The notes beneath the pieces were generated by a model, which saw only the letters and a program-made list of their open reading frames with translations, did not search any database and was not told where the DNA came from. Made by a program: the position numbers and the translations under genes. From NCBI GenBank assembly GCA_030765065.1, contig CM060975.1:195901507-195965506 (forward strand): a DNA stretch of 64,000 bases, read 5' to 3'. Position 1 is the stretch's first letter. Each line of letters starts with the position of its first letter. The stretch comes from Deroplatys truncata. Taxonomy: Eukaryota; Arthropoda; Insecta; Mantodea; Mantidae. Below are positions 11,452-22,609 of the stretch, one piece after another.

Positions 11452-12478
11452 TGTTAGCCCCACGTTTGGGAGCCAAATATGCGGCGGTATTATGTTTTAA
11501 GTTTGTTAGCTCCACGTTGTGGTAGCCAATTTTGCGATGGCATTAGTGTTTGTTTGAAAGAATGCTACTGTTTATCTGCCGCACGTATAAAGGACAATTT
11601 GTCGCGCTCACTTCGTGTTATCTTTTACTGAGCGCCTGTTATTTTATTTAATTTTGGGTTCACTGTCCTCCGGCTAGCTATGATCTTTTTGGTCGAGCAC
11701 TTATCTTATACAGGTGTGTAAACAGAAAGGAGTTTTTATCCAAAGATAACACTGATGAAAGAATTTGTTTTACACTTTTATTGTCGAACACATTATTTAC
11801 TTTCACATATTAATCTTGACACTCGCCAAACTGAAACTGTTATAATAACTTTTTTACTGCTCATTATTAATTCTCATACTTCAACTTTTTGTGTAATTAA
11901 CTTTACAACACTTGAGATTTTTTGTAACTTTGCTACGCGTACACTGCAAATCGATAAACTATGCTATGTATTCACCATGACTTTTTCTGTTGAACTCAGC
12001 GACGTGTAATGCACAAATGTTTCCGATGGACTGAAGCCGACGTGTAATGTACAAATGTTTCCGATGGACTGGACGAATTTGACTCTGACCTAGCCCTTTT
12101 TATACTCCCACACCCCGATATGCCTAAAGATTATAACCGAGCTGCTATTGGTTAATAAAACGCGCCAACATTAGCGTCTATTTTTATATCCAATGAAAAT
12201 TACGAAAACATATGCTCTAGGGAAAAATGTTCCAGCAAATTCTAAGAAAAACGCACCAATATTACGTGATTTGCTCGTCTCTAATAATGATAAACAGCTC
12301 ACCCCCTCGCTACATTATTGCACGCTATTATTGTCAGTTTCAGTAAGGCCGTATAAACCCATTTCTCGACAATGCTTACAATCAACAAACATCTCAAATC
12401 AATGTCACACAATAATGCATATTCACACTATAATCACTCTTTACATTTACATAATTTGTGATACAAATTACTGCATCA
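11452..12478 (-). repeat. 3' LTR
   Basis: This copy is downstream relative to the minus-strand Gag ORF. It is near-identical to 14603-15629 and ends TG...CA in both directions. Confidence 0.92.
12094..12151 (-). promoter_or_regulatory. LTR promoter elements (CCAAT and TATA)
   Basis: On the minus strand AACCAAT (12147-12151 region) lies about 45 bp upstream of GTATAAAAAGGG (12105-12094). The same pair occurs in the other LTR at about 15302 and 15256-15245. The direction matches transcription of the Gag-like ORF. Confidence 0.6.
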
Positions 12479-13103
12479 TATGCCCCATAGAAACATAATT
12501 ATAAATATTTACAACTTGTTTGGAAATTTTATAATTGGGTTTTTAGTCTCCTGAATCTTGGAACACACGCTATTTATCACTTTCACTTAACACTTCACAC
12601 GCATTTAACACACGACATATGTTTTGCCTTTATCTCGCCACTATTTACTGGCTCTGGTTTAATGTGTTTAGACATTAATCTGACATTACAATTTTTATAG
12701 CAAATACTGTACCCTGAATTATTTAGTTACTTTTACAAAATTGTTTACTTTCTTCGGTTGTTGACAAAAATTTATACATTTAAGATTTTTGTAATTATTA
12801 CACATATTTACCAAAATATTCACCCTCTACACAAATATATTTACATCTCTTAAATCTAGACACTGTTTCACATTATCTGTTTGCTACATAAGTATTTGTT
12901 TTAATTATTTTTACCCCATTTTTGTTGTTTTGTACTTTATATTCACAATACTCTTGGAATTATATCTACGTACTTTTACTCTAATATAACATTAAATTTT
13001 AATTATTACATGTTTCATTTTAAATACGTTACAGTTTACTGAGAAAATGTTATTTTTCCCTTTTAAATATTTTTTTTGTTCTGAATTTATTTCTGTTTTC
13101 TCA

Positions 13104-13138
<35 letters not shown>
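13104..13138. repeat. TA microsatellite
   Basis: An uninterrupted run of TA dinucleotides within the LTR element interior, downstream of the Gag ORF. Confidence 0.95.
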
Positions 13139-13142
<4 letters not shown>

Positions 13143-13203
13143 ACCCTCTTACATTCCAATACATTGCTCTGCAGTTCATCTTTAAATATCCTGGATTTAC
13201 TTT

Positions 13204-14250
13204 TCATCTCATTTCTATTCCCCCTCCTGGATCAAATTGTCTGTGGCTAAACATTACTCGTAGCCGTATCCTAACCTTCCAAAATTTGTTCATGAATAAC
13301 CTCTTGTATTCATATGAAATTTCGTCCCATGATAACATTTGAAAACAATCTAAAGTTTTCTGAACTACACATCTTTTAACAACTGTCATTTTCAATTCTT
13401 CTGGTATCTTTTTAATTTGAGAGTACTCTAACGAGTCTGTAATAAATTGTACTGGATTGGAGTTTTCAATTTGAACAGCTTGGTACTTGTTAATTTCTGA
13501 AGTTAGCTTTTGATTATTTATAGGCAAAATTTTAACTTCTTTGGACAATTTATCTCTTTGCGTTTCTGATTCTTTCTGAATTTCAGATATCTCCCCTCTG
13601 AAATTAACTTGCACCTGAATTAAATCTGCATTCGTAGCCTCCATCATTTCTCTAAGCTCACTTGAAATGATACTCATTCTACTACCTGACTCTGTACATT
13701 CTACATCAACATATTCACTTTTAATATTAACCTCACTTTCTTCGTTAGGTATTTCCCTGCTCATGTCTAACATTTTCTTTGAAACTTCTCCTATCTCACT
13801 TGCTATTACTTCCTGATTTTCATCTCTCATTCTTGGTATACTACTATCTAGCTTCATAACTTTCTTTTCAATTTCTTCCCTGCTTTGATCTAATTTATGC
13901 TCTAATTTCTCATTACCCTTTTCCATGTTCTGATTTAGTTTATCTAAGTTCTCATTATACTTTCTAATATCTTCCCTTAATTTCTTATGATTCTTTTCGA
14001 ATTTCTCATCAATATTTCTCAGCATTTCCATAATTTCCATCATCATACCACCATCAAAATTAACATTTCCTGCTATTCTATTTTGACTTTCTGCACTAAC
14101 ATTTCCTCCCTCAAATCCTACATTGTTTGAGCTATTTTCTGTAACCTGTATTGAATTACAGCTAACTGTTACACTATCCCCTTCCATAATTGTATCTTCA
14201 GTATTATTAGTAGCCATTGTTCTCTTAATTCTACCACTCCTCAAGTACAT
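13204..14250 (-). CDS. Gag-like coiled-coil protein of the LTR element
   Basis: This intact 348-codon ORF is the only long frame in the element. The N-terminus is MYLRSGRIKRTMATNN, a basic start seen in some insect Gag proteins. Residues about 75-170 are highly charged with heptad-like spacing (ENLDKLNQNMEKGNEKLE), predicting a long coiled coil. Residues about 280-330 (IPEELKMTVVKRCV through YEYKRLFMNKFW) form a mixed helical region as in capsid domains. No CCHC zinc knuckle is visible. In this family type Gag would form the particle that packages element RNA. It lies 3' of a primer-binding-like motif at 14538-14557. The lack of stops agrees with the young age implied by the LTRs. Gag identity is inferred from position and architecture. 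Confidence 0.65.
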   Translation of the reverse strand: MYLRSGRIKRTMATNNTEDTIMEGDSVTVSCNSIQVTENSSNNVGFEGGNVSAESQNRIAGNVNFDGGMMMEIMEMLRNIDEKFEKNHKKLREDIRKYNENLDKLNQNMEKGNEKLEHKLDQSREEIEKKVMKLDSSIPRMRDENQEVIASEIGEVSKKMLDMSREIPNEESEVNIKSEYVDVECTESGSRMSIISSELREMMEATNADLIQVQVNFRGEISEIQKESETQRDKLSKEVKILPINNQKLTSEINKYQAVQIENSNPVQFITDSLEYSQIKKIPEELKMTVVKRCVVQKTLDCFQMLSWDEISYEYKRLFMNKFWKVRIRLRVMFSHRQFDPGGGIEMR

Positions 14251-14537
14251 TTAAATTTTTACACCTTTTTTTTTAGAATAAAAAAATCACACTTTTCTAA
14301 CCTTTCTGATGCTATCTGCTGATGTTGCTTTGATGTCCAGCTTCCTGCCCCTCTCTCCTAGATTATATGTCGCTTCTGCGTCGTATTATGATGAATCTGC
14401 GTCGTCTCGATGTTTTTGTGTCCACTCATCCGCGTCGTCTGTCGTTCCTGTAGTTGTTTCTGGAACCTGGGTCTTGTAGTTCAATTCACTGCTCCATTCG
14501 CTCCTTCCTGGTTATTACGCTCCTTCCTGGTTATTCT

Positions 14538-14557
14538 GCCCCACGTTCTGGGTGCCA
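14538..14557 (-). other. primer-binding-site-like motif
   Basis: The minus strand reads TGGCACCCAGAACGTGGGGC. TGG plus the following bases matches the form expected for the 3' CCA end of a tRNA primer. It lies 45 nt inside the 5' LTR instead of directly adjacent. Closely similar motifs (GGCTCCCAAACGTGGGGC and GGCTACCACAACGTGGAGC) occur at the end of each LTR. Confidence 0.4.
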
Positions 14558-14602
14558 AATATGAAGTTGTTTGTTGTTTGTTTGTTAGCCCTTCATGATT
14601 TT

Positions 14603-15629
14603 TGTTAGCCCCACGTTTGGGAGCCAAATATGCGGCGGTATTATGTTTTAAGTTTGTTAGCTCCACGTTGTGGTAGCCAATTTTGCGATGGTATTAGTGT
14701 TTGTTTGAAAGAATGCTACTGTTTATCTGCCGCACGTATAAAAGACAATTTGTCGCGCTCACTTCGTGTTATCTTTTACTGAGCGCCTGTTATTTTATTT
14801 AATTTTGGGTTCACTGTCCTCCGGCTAGCTATGATCTTTTTGGTCGAGCACTTATCTTATACAGGTGTGTAAACAGAAAGGAGTTTTTATCCAAAGATAA
14901 CACTGATGAAAGAATTTGTTTTACACTTTTATTGTCGAACACATTATTTACTTTCACATATTAATCTTGACACTCGCCAAACTGAAACTGTTATAATAAC
15001 TTATTTACTGCTCATTATTAATTCGCATACTTCAACTTTTTGTGTAATTAACTTTACAACACTTGAGATTTTTCGTAACTTTGCTACGCGTACACTGCAA
15101 ATCGATAAACTATGCTATGTATTCACCATGACTTTTTCTGTTGAACTCAGCGACGTGTAATGCACAAATGTTTCCGATGGACTGAAGCTGACGTGTAATG
15201 TACAAATGTTTCCGATGGACTGGACGAATTTGACTCTGACCTAGCCCTTTTTATACTCCCACACCCCGATATGCCTAAAGATTATAACCGAGCTGCTATT
15301 GGTTAATAAAACGCGCCAACATTAGCGTCTATTTTTATATCCAATGAAAATTACGAAAACATATGCTCTAGGGAAAAATGTTCCAGCAAATTCTAAGAAA
15401 AACGCACCAATATTACGTGATTTGCTCGTCTCTAATAATGATAAACAGCTCACCCCCTCGCTACATTATTGCACGCTATTATTGTCAGTTTCAGTAAGGC
15501 CGTATAAACCCATTTCTCGACAATGCTTACAATCAACAAACATCTCAAATCAATGTCACACAATAATGCATATTCACACTATAATCACTCTTTACATTTA
15601 CATAATTTGTGATACAAATTATTGCATCA
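14603..15629 (-). repeat. 5' LTR
   Basis: Upstream copy relative to the minus-strand ORF. It has the same promoter motifs as the partner LTR. Confidence 0.92.
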
Positions 15630-15892
15630 AGCTACTATACATTGGTGACATCAGTGAATAGAATAATAGTTGAAATAGATGATTAATATAGATTAAAAAT
15701 GATAAAGGGTCTAATCTTGATGTTGTCGGAGACACAACATGTTATTGTTTTCCAATTTGATTTATAAATTAAAATATTTTTAACCGTTCACAGCTAGAAA
15801 CTAACCTAAATTTCAATAAATTTGGCAAATGTGATTCACTCTACTAATGAGACTTTGCTTCCAGTATTTATAATGTGTAACTAGATACTCAC

Positions 15893-16573
15893 ATTTTGGT
15901 CAGTATTAACTCCAGATTGAGGTCGACAGAGCCCTTCCATGTGTTCTGTAATGTTACCATATATGGCCTTTAATTTATGACAGAGTTTTCTCTCATGTTC
16001 CTGGAGTAAAGTCTTCATTTGTTCCAAATAGAAGGGTTCATTTCCTGCAGTCCACTTATCTTTGGAGAGGCATTTAGTCACAGATTCCTGTCAAAGATTA
16101 ATTGATGCAAAGAGTAACAAGGTGAAAGACATTTAGTATTGATTACAAATTCAGTAGTTTCACAACTACACTAATGCACTATAATTGTAAGAAATTACAG
16201 TAGCCCTGAGTGATTATATTTTCAATAATAATTATCAGAGAATAGTTTGTAATTTATCCATGCATTAAGCTATTCTGGAACTGTGTGTGTTCAGTCACAA
16301 ATAAAAAACATAAAAGTAATATTAAAACTTTCATAAATTCCAGGATCATGAGCTTGTAGAACAGTTTTTTTAATCAATGAAGCACAAAACAAAATCTTTC
16401 CATTTATTTGCTCCGTGAATCTTGTTACTCACCAGACACTGAGAATTTACATTGTTATCATAAACGTTTTGGGCAGTAAGGAAAGGAAGAAACCAAAGAA
16501 AAACAAACAGAAAGTTTTGGTCTGCAACTTGATGGAAATGAAACAACTTTCGTAGCAGAAATGCCATCTTCAT
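15893..16573 (-). CDS. putative secreted protein, first two coding exons
   Basis: Exon A (16573-16433) starts at ATG and encodes 47 residues: MKMAFLLRKLFHFHQ, then a hydrophobic run FLFVFLWFLPFLTAQ that looks like a signal peptide or anchor, then NVNSQCL. Its donor is CTG|GTGAGT, and the exon itself begins after TTATTTCAG at 16580. Exon B (16087-15893) follows acceptor TTTGACAG, is 195 nt (65 codons, phase 0 on both sides) and ends AAT|GTGAGT. It encodes CLSKDKWTAGNEPFYLEQMK, a charged helical stretch and KLKAIYGNITEHMEGLCRPQ. There are four cysteines and one N-I-T glycosylation sequon. Both exons are uninterrupted and join in frame, so this looks like a host gene. Later exons are not found, perhaps separated by the LTR element inserted at 11.4-15.6 kb. 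I do not recognise the family. Confidence 0.6.
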
Positions 16574-16599
16574 GCTCAACCTGAAATAATAAATAAATC

Positions 16600-17214
16600 A
16601 CACTGGATGTTAAATAACTTTCGTTTATTCCTTAGTTCATTTGATAGAATATATTTGTGGCAGTTATTTGGGAGACTGCAAATGTCCATTTTCAGTGAAA
16701 GTATACTTAAGTACATTTTCTGGCTATACACAATTTTAGCTGAAAATGAAAGAAAAAGATGTACCTTACTCCATTTAAACAAATTAAAGTATTGCATTTC
16801 GTATCCTAAATGCTTAAGCAGACAGGGTACCTACTCCAAAATGCTCAAAAATTACACCTTTTTGGATTTAGTTTTACCAAGTTCTGTGATCTTTCTAGTG
16901 TGAAAATATATACTTTTGGGATTTTGAGTAACTTTAATCATTCAGTTCAAATGCCATTTAAAATACTTTGCAAGTCCTTTTAATAGCTGAATGTGTGGAA
17001 TTTAATTTTCTCAGAATTATGCTTCTGCATACTAATGGTATATTGTTTTTTAATCAGAAATAAATAAGACTAGGGATTTGAAACATGCATGCATGAATAG
17101 TACACAAAGAATTTTGTAAGACACATTTATAATTTTTAAAAACATATTAATTGGTATTAAAGAAAACAGAATGTTGCCATTTTATAACAAACACTTTGTA
17201 TAATTTTTGCCATA
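16600..17214. other. no recognised feature
   Basis: This would be 5' flank or first intron of the candidate gene at 15893-16573. No promoter motif stands out. Confidence 0.45.
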
Positions 17215-17420
17215 GCTCAGTTGGTAGAGCACCTACCTCCGGGTTCAATTATTGGCTGGAATAAAAACGTTTTCTTTAAACAAGGTTTCACAGTATGCCC
17301 AGAGTGTGATTATGAATGTATGTGTGCTTTGAGAGAGTTATCAGTTATTTAATAATCAGTTCACCCATTAACAACATTCCAGAATTGCTATTGGGCAAAA
17401 ACCGGTACATTGCCAAGTAA
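17210..17420 (+). mobile_element. tRNA-derived SINE (family C, copy 1)
   Basis: GCCATAGCTCAGTTGGTAGA is a near-perfect A box head and CGGGTTCAATTATTGG a B box. The body (CTTTAAACAAGG, CAGTATGCCCAGAG, TTATCAGTTA, AATAATCAGTTCACC, CAGAATTGC) is shared with 63095-63290. A few bases of the tRNA anticodon region are missing. Confidence 0.75.
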
Positions 17421-17678
17421 TACATTTATGAGAGTTGATCTACAATCAGCACAGCTATATGGCACTAATAGGTGTCAAAAGTTAGAGATAAAAAGAAACA
17501 ATTTGATTTGCTTGGTAATAAATTAACCAGCTTATTATGCTTCACAATATTATGTAACTGCGATAAGAACATGTACAAAAATTTCTACTTCTATATTCCA
17601 TATTGTTGAAGATGAAAAGGCACATAAACCCATTTTTATGAATGAAATTAATGACTTTTTGTAGAACATAATTATTTT

Positions 17679-18382
17679 ACTTTCTCTACCATGTACATAG
17701 TAGGCAGAGAAGGAAATGCATTTCACCCAAAAATTTGATAACAAGATTTCGCCTGAAATATATGTTTTGAGGCACCTTGAATCCAAAAAAAGTATTTTTA
17801 GAAAAAGGTGCATGCAGGTGTGTGTGTGTGTGTGTCTGTGAATAACATAACCCAAAAACGAAAAGTCTAATAAATACTAAATTTGGTATTTTGGTTCAAT
17901 ACCGTCCAAAGATGTGACACAATTTTCAAGAAAATCCCCCTACTCCAAACTAGCCTTTAAATGGAACATTTTTAAATTTTTTTTATTTTCTAATATGATT
18001 TTTGATTAAAATACCATATATTAAAGCTATTTGCATGACAAATAAAATCTATATCTTGAATTCTCTGGGAATGTCCTTTGAAGTCCTCTTCATTCAGAAG
18101 GAATTTTGTATAATCTTGCAGAATTGGTAAGTGTTAAGCAATAGACGAAAAGGCACTACACAAAATATGTAGATCTCTTTAAAACACACAGTTTATTTTA
18201 AATAACCTTTTTGTGATATCAGCCATTTCCTAGATATTCGTTATTAAAGGAGGTATTTCCGCAAAGGTTTATTTGGATTAAAATGAAGTAGGTATACAAA
18301 TAAGCTTTAGTGAGACTAGTTTGTATACATATAGTAATGAACAATAGAGAGTAGAGAAATCATATGAATGTATCACATCAGA
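17679..18382 (-). mobile_element. family X copy 3 (older subfamily)
   Basis: Plus-strand start ACTTTCTCTACCATGTACAT and end GTAGAGAAATCATATGAA then CACATCAGA, flanked by T runs. The microsatellite is (TG)n. An internal segment is deleted compared with the 0.9 kb form. Confidence 0.9.
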
Positions 18383-18657
18383 TTTTTTTTAAATAGGCAA
18401 CCCAAATGACAATACCAGGCATGGTAACATATTTCTACTGTTTTACCATTAAATTATGTTGCAGTTATTTTATTTAAAAGTGTTCTGCTATTTTTAATAA
18501 AGTCACCATGTATGAGGCAAGTGTATTTTGGTGCATTAACATTTAGCTTTGATGGTTACATCAATCTAATTAATTGGTATACTGTTTGTATACTGTTAGT
18601 TGTATACCTTGTATAGTATTATATTTATAATTTGAATACTAATATTATACATTAGGA

Positions 18658-18765
<108 letters not shown>

Positions 18766-18779
18766 ATCCAGTCCATCAT

Positions 18780-19505
18780 GAATCAAGTATCTTTTCTCAG
18801 ATTTTTATTTGTCAGCACATTCTTATTTTCAAATTGTTCCATACGATGTACTTTTCAGTATAAATCAATGAATATTTTGTACATTTCCTTACATGGATCA
18901 GGATAAAAAAGAAGATGAGATAAATGTTTTTTAACACACTTAGTTGTGAGATTATTAAACAGTAGTATTCACGATGTCTATATTTGTAAGCAAAACATTC
19001 AAGTCTCATATTTAAACTTATTTTCTCTCAAACTACATAGTATGATAATTGGAAATTAATATTTACTGTTTATTAATATACTGTTAAAGAGTTTAATTGA
19101 ACATTAATTTTTCCAAAAATAATTGCATTTTGTGGAGCAATTTTTCAGACAGTAAAACAAAACAAAATAATGAAAAAATAATAACTCTGGAACTAATAAA
19201 AAAAGCTGCATGAAATTTGATCTACATATTCTACATCATACCTTGATTCCTGTATTAAAATTTTAAATGAATCCATCCGAAACTGTGGATTTTTGAAATT
19301 TCACAAACGTGTATCCTTAAGAAGCCCACCCCTGTAGTGTACAGGTAGCGTGTCATAATTCGGAAGGCCCATTTATTATTTAGGTTGGAGTGGGTTGACT
19401 GAATACAGCTTTCTTTTCCGTTTTTTCCCCTGTCTTGAGAAAAGAAACAGCGAGTAACTAACCTCTAAGTACCTGCCCGGCGGAGGAACTTTCTTTGTTT
19501 TTTTT
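18780..19505. other. no recognised feature
   Basis: AT-rich DNA. The GC content rises near 19330-19490 without a recognisable gene. Confidence 0.45.
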
Positions 19506-19506
19506 T

Positions 19507-20267
19507 ATTTTCTCTACCGCATACATAGTAGAGAAGGTACTGCATTCCACCCAAAAATTCGATAACGAGATTTCATCGGAAATATATGTTTAGAGCTCTC
19601 CCGAATAAAAAAAGCATTCTTAGAAAAAAATCCGTGCGTGCGCGCGCGCGCGTGTGTGTGGTTCTCCGTGAACTAGAGGTACCATGCTAGCCTCTAGTTC
19701 CCAAGGTTGCGGGTTCAAACCCAGCGGAGGGGATGGATTTTTTGGGTCTAAAAACCTTAGCATGGCTTCCCTCGGAAGGGAAGTAAAGCCGGTGGTCCCG
19801 TGTCGTAGATTTAAAGCACGTAAAATAACCTCAAGCCTGATGGAGGTCTCTGAGCAAAATTTCCGGTCTTTCCCCAATATAGAATGGGACGCTAAGAACC
19901 ATAGTAGTTAAAGAGCGTCCATTAATAAAGCTCAATTTAATTTTTTTGTGCCTGTGAGCAGCATAACTCAAAAACGAAAAGTCGGATAAATACCAAATTT
20001 AGTATTTAGGTTCAGCACCTTCCAAAGATGCGACACGGAACTTTTCAAGAAAATCACCTTATCCTAAACGTCACTTTACATGAAACATTTTTCGACATTT
20101 TTTATTTTCTAAAAAATAGCTAACGATTTTGATTAAAACACCATATATTAGAGATGTTTACAAATAAAATGTATAACTTGAATTTTCTGGGAATAGGCTG
20201 TGAAGTTCTCTTTATTCGCAATGAATATTTCTCATAAGTTTAAGCCATGTGAAAGTTTCACATCAGA
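19507..20267 (-). mobile_element. family X copy 4, split by a SINE
   Basis: Starts TTTTCTCTACCGCATACAT and ends GTTTCACATCAGA. Its CG/TG microsatellite arm (19636-19661) is followed by a SINE insertion. Family sequence resumes at GTGAGCAGCATAACTCAAAA. The segment before the end is also shortened. Confidence 0.85.
19664..19946 (+). mobile_element. tRNA-derived SINE (family B, copy 1), nested in X copy 4
   Basis: The head runs from about GAACTAGAGGTACCATGC to the B box GCGGGTTCAAACCCAGCGG. The body includes TTAGCATGGCTTCCCTCGG, AAGCCGGTGGTCCCGTGTCG and GGGACGCTAAGAACC, and ends in an AT-rich tail. The body is shared with copies at 35855-36089 and 38520-38750. The insertion splits family X precisely within its microsatellite. 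Confidence 0.85.
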
Positions 20268-21027
20268 CTTTTTTCTCCGGAAATACTCGAGAAATTCCTT
20301 GAATATTAGGAAGTTTGTTATAAAATATAGCATAAATATTTGATAAAAGGATTGAATTAATTGCTTAAGGAATGCAGAATTTTTAATTTTCACAGGTTGC
20401 ACCCCGTTATGGGTTTTTCGCTAAGCAGACATTATTTTACATTTTTAACAGATATTAATGCATGAAAACATCATTACAACATTATCACATTAAAAGCAAT
20501 TTTCTATTAAATGCTTTTTTAGACAGCAAGACCTACTAGTAGAACTTCTAACACATGCACACGAGCTAATATCTGTAGATTATCGCACTACGTTTAATAA
20601 CTCGACTTGGTTTGATTAGGTTTTAGTTTTCATTATGCCTTTTTACATGATTAATTTCTCATGGCGCTCGCATTATCTGTTCACAATACAAATCATCATA
20701 CTTCAATTTATCGCAATTCGTTGCAGAGTTAACCTATACAATTCGCAGTCTTCTGTTTTCTTTAATATAGAACGCTATTCTTTTATCTACGATTACATAC
20801 GCAAAGATCCAATGGCGAAAATTATGAATTCAGAAGGAACTGAAATGCAAGATCCAGGTGAAATTACAAATTAGCAGAAAGAATAACATTAGAGGTACTT
20901 ATCCAGAAAGCAATATGATATAGCATTTAATCACTTCATTGACTGGTGTAAAGCAAAACATGTTGAAAATAATTTCACTGAAAATGACTGCTAGCGAATC
21001 AACAAAACATCCGATATCTCGCTTTTT
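20268..21027. other. no recognised feature
   Basis: A 79-codon frame at 20635-20874 has no recognisable domain. The rest is AT-rich. Confidence 0.45.
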
Positions 21028-21913
21028 ACTTTCTCTACTACGTATAGTAAGAAGGGGAAGTATTGTATTCCACCCAAAAATTCGATACCGAGATTTCACC
21101 GGAAATACATGTTTTGAGACCCCCTGAATCCAAAAAAAGCATTTTTGGAAACATGTCCGTGTGTGTGTCTGTGTGTGTGTGTGTGTGTGTGTCTGTGTGT
21201 GTGTGTGTCTGTGTGTCTGTGAACAGCATAACTCAGAAACGAACAGTCGGATAAGCACCAAACTTGGTATTTAGGTTCAGTATCTTCCAGAGATGCGACA
21301 TGAAGGTTTTCAAGAAAATCCCCTCACCCCAGACTACCCTTTACATGGAACATTTTTCGAAAATTTTAATTTTCTCAAAAATGGCTCTAACGATTTTGAT
21401 GAAAATATCATATGTTTAAGATAATGTCATGAGAAATGAAATGTATATCTCGAATTTTCTGGGAATGTCTCCAAAAGTATTCTTCATTGTGAACGCCTTT
21501 TGCATAACTGGTAAACCATAAGAGATAGACAAAATTTTACTACACAAAAAATGTAGGTCGCGTTAAAATACACAACTTATGTCATATACATTTCTTTTGT
21601 TGAGTGAACCGTTTTCGAGATATTGCTTGTTATTCCCTTAAACTTTCCAATACTTATACTTTTTCTCAAATGCGTTAATCATTTTTTTTATGTCCTGGAC
21701 ATGCCAAGAGAATGGAATGCGCCACATAGCAACCAGCGTTAAAATATTTGACTATCGCTTAAAAGCTACCATATTCTCCTTGCATCTACAAGAAAATTAC
21801 CAATAAGATTGACATCTCGATATCTCGATTAACATGAATCATTTGGAGAATAGGCGTTTGTAAAATTAGATTGTACAAGAGTAGAGAAAGTCATGTGAGT
21901 GTAACACATCAGA
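21028..21913 (-). mobile_element. family X copy 5 (young subfamily, full length)
   Basis: Plus strand reads ACTTTCTCTACTACGTATAG at the left and GTAGAGAAAGTCATGTGA then GTAACACATCAGA at the right, flanked by TTTTT on both sides. The (TG)n(CTG) tract is at 21160-21221. Very similar to copies at 24632, 28891, 29686, 44189 and 50011. Confidence 0.93.
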
Positions 21914-22106
21914 TTTTTTAATGTAATTTCCTTGTTTCAAGAACCGCTTTCTAAATGTGGTTTCTCTTAGTTTCGGGAATCAATATAATATTGATATTTT
22001 ACAAATTCGTTGTGGTCTAAAAAATAGCACATGCCACACGTGTTAAAAGTGGTTGTAGTTTGCTGCTTTTATCATAATTTGCTTATATTTACATTATAGA
22101 TGTCCA

Positions 22107-22609
22107 TTGATTACAGGATGGACCTTCAAGTACCTTTCCAAGAAATTTCCCTTTATTACACAAGACAAACTAAAGCCTGGAATTTTTGTTGGTCCTCAAA
22201 TAAGGAAATTGATGAAGGATGAAGATTTTGAGAAGACAATGAATGATAGAGAAATAGAAGCATGGACCGCCTTTCGACCAGTTACTGAAAACTTCTTAGG
22301 CAATAACAGAGATCCTAATTACAAGGCCATTGTCGAAACAATATTGGAAAATTTCAAGAAGATGGGTTGTAACATGAGTGTAAAGGTGCATTTTCTGCAT
22401 TCACATATCGACTACTTTCTAGAAAATCTGGGACATTATATGAAGAGCAGGGTGAACGTTTTCACCAAGATATTAAGGAAATGGAGAGGAGGTACCAGAG
22501 GAGATGGAATGAAACTATGATGGCCGACTGCTGTTGGATGTTGAGGAGGGACAGTCATCTTCAAGGATCGGCAAGGAAGTCAAAGAAGAGAAAGTTTGAA
22601 AAAAATTAA
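22107..22609 (+). pseudogene. conserved repetitive protein, C-terminal part, one frameshift
   Basis: The first frame (22107-22520) reads KYLSKKFPFITQDKLKPGIF, VGPQIRKLMKDEDFEKTMND, FLGNNRDPNYKAIVE and MSVKVHFLHSHIDYF. At about 22437 a frame change is needed. The next frame gives EEQGERFHQDIKEMERRYQ, RRWNETMMADCCWMLRRD and a lysine-rich tail ending KKRKFEKN at 22609. This FLGN...MS-x-K-x-HFLHSHLD-x-F...EEQGERFHQD...RYQ-x-RW set is a protein segment I know from multicopy arthropod and cnidarian sequences annotated only as uncharacterised, probably transposon-linked. The lysine-rich end could be a nuclear signal. A possible acceptor (TTACAG at about 22117) precedes it. Role unknown. Apart from the frameshift, about 165 codons are well preserved. 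Confidence 0.7.

Larger units (their letters stand above)
11452..15629 (-). mobile_element. non-autonomous LTR retrotransposon
   Basis: Two direct repeats of 1027 bp (11452-12478 and 14603-15629), each beginning TGTTAG and ending GCATCA on the plus strand, flank a 2.1 kb interior. I count only about 7-8 differences between them, which suggests a recent insertion. The interior has a single Gag-like ORF on the minus strand and no protease, reverse transcriptase or integrase, so any mobilisation would need enzymes from elsewhere. Promoter elements in the LTR are also in minus orientation. I could not find a matching 4-6 bp target duplication (TTATT before, AGCTA after). Confidence 0.9.

Noticed and set aside
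11755-12498. 84- and 101-codon plus-strand frames, duplicated at 14906-15661
   Set aside because: They lie inside the LTRs, antisense to the element, so the duplication is the LTR pair and not a gene duplication.
11447-15634. Target-site duplication of the LTR element
   Set aside because: The flanks TTATT and AGCTA do not match, so none is reported.
19620-19911. Frames on both strands of 75-85 codons
   Set aside because: They translate SINE family B and the CG/TG microsatellite.
20899-21261. 120-codon minus-strand frame with TH/HT repeats
   Set aside because: The repeats are the translated (CA)n tract of family X. The same peptide recurs at other X copies.
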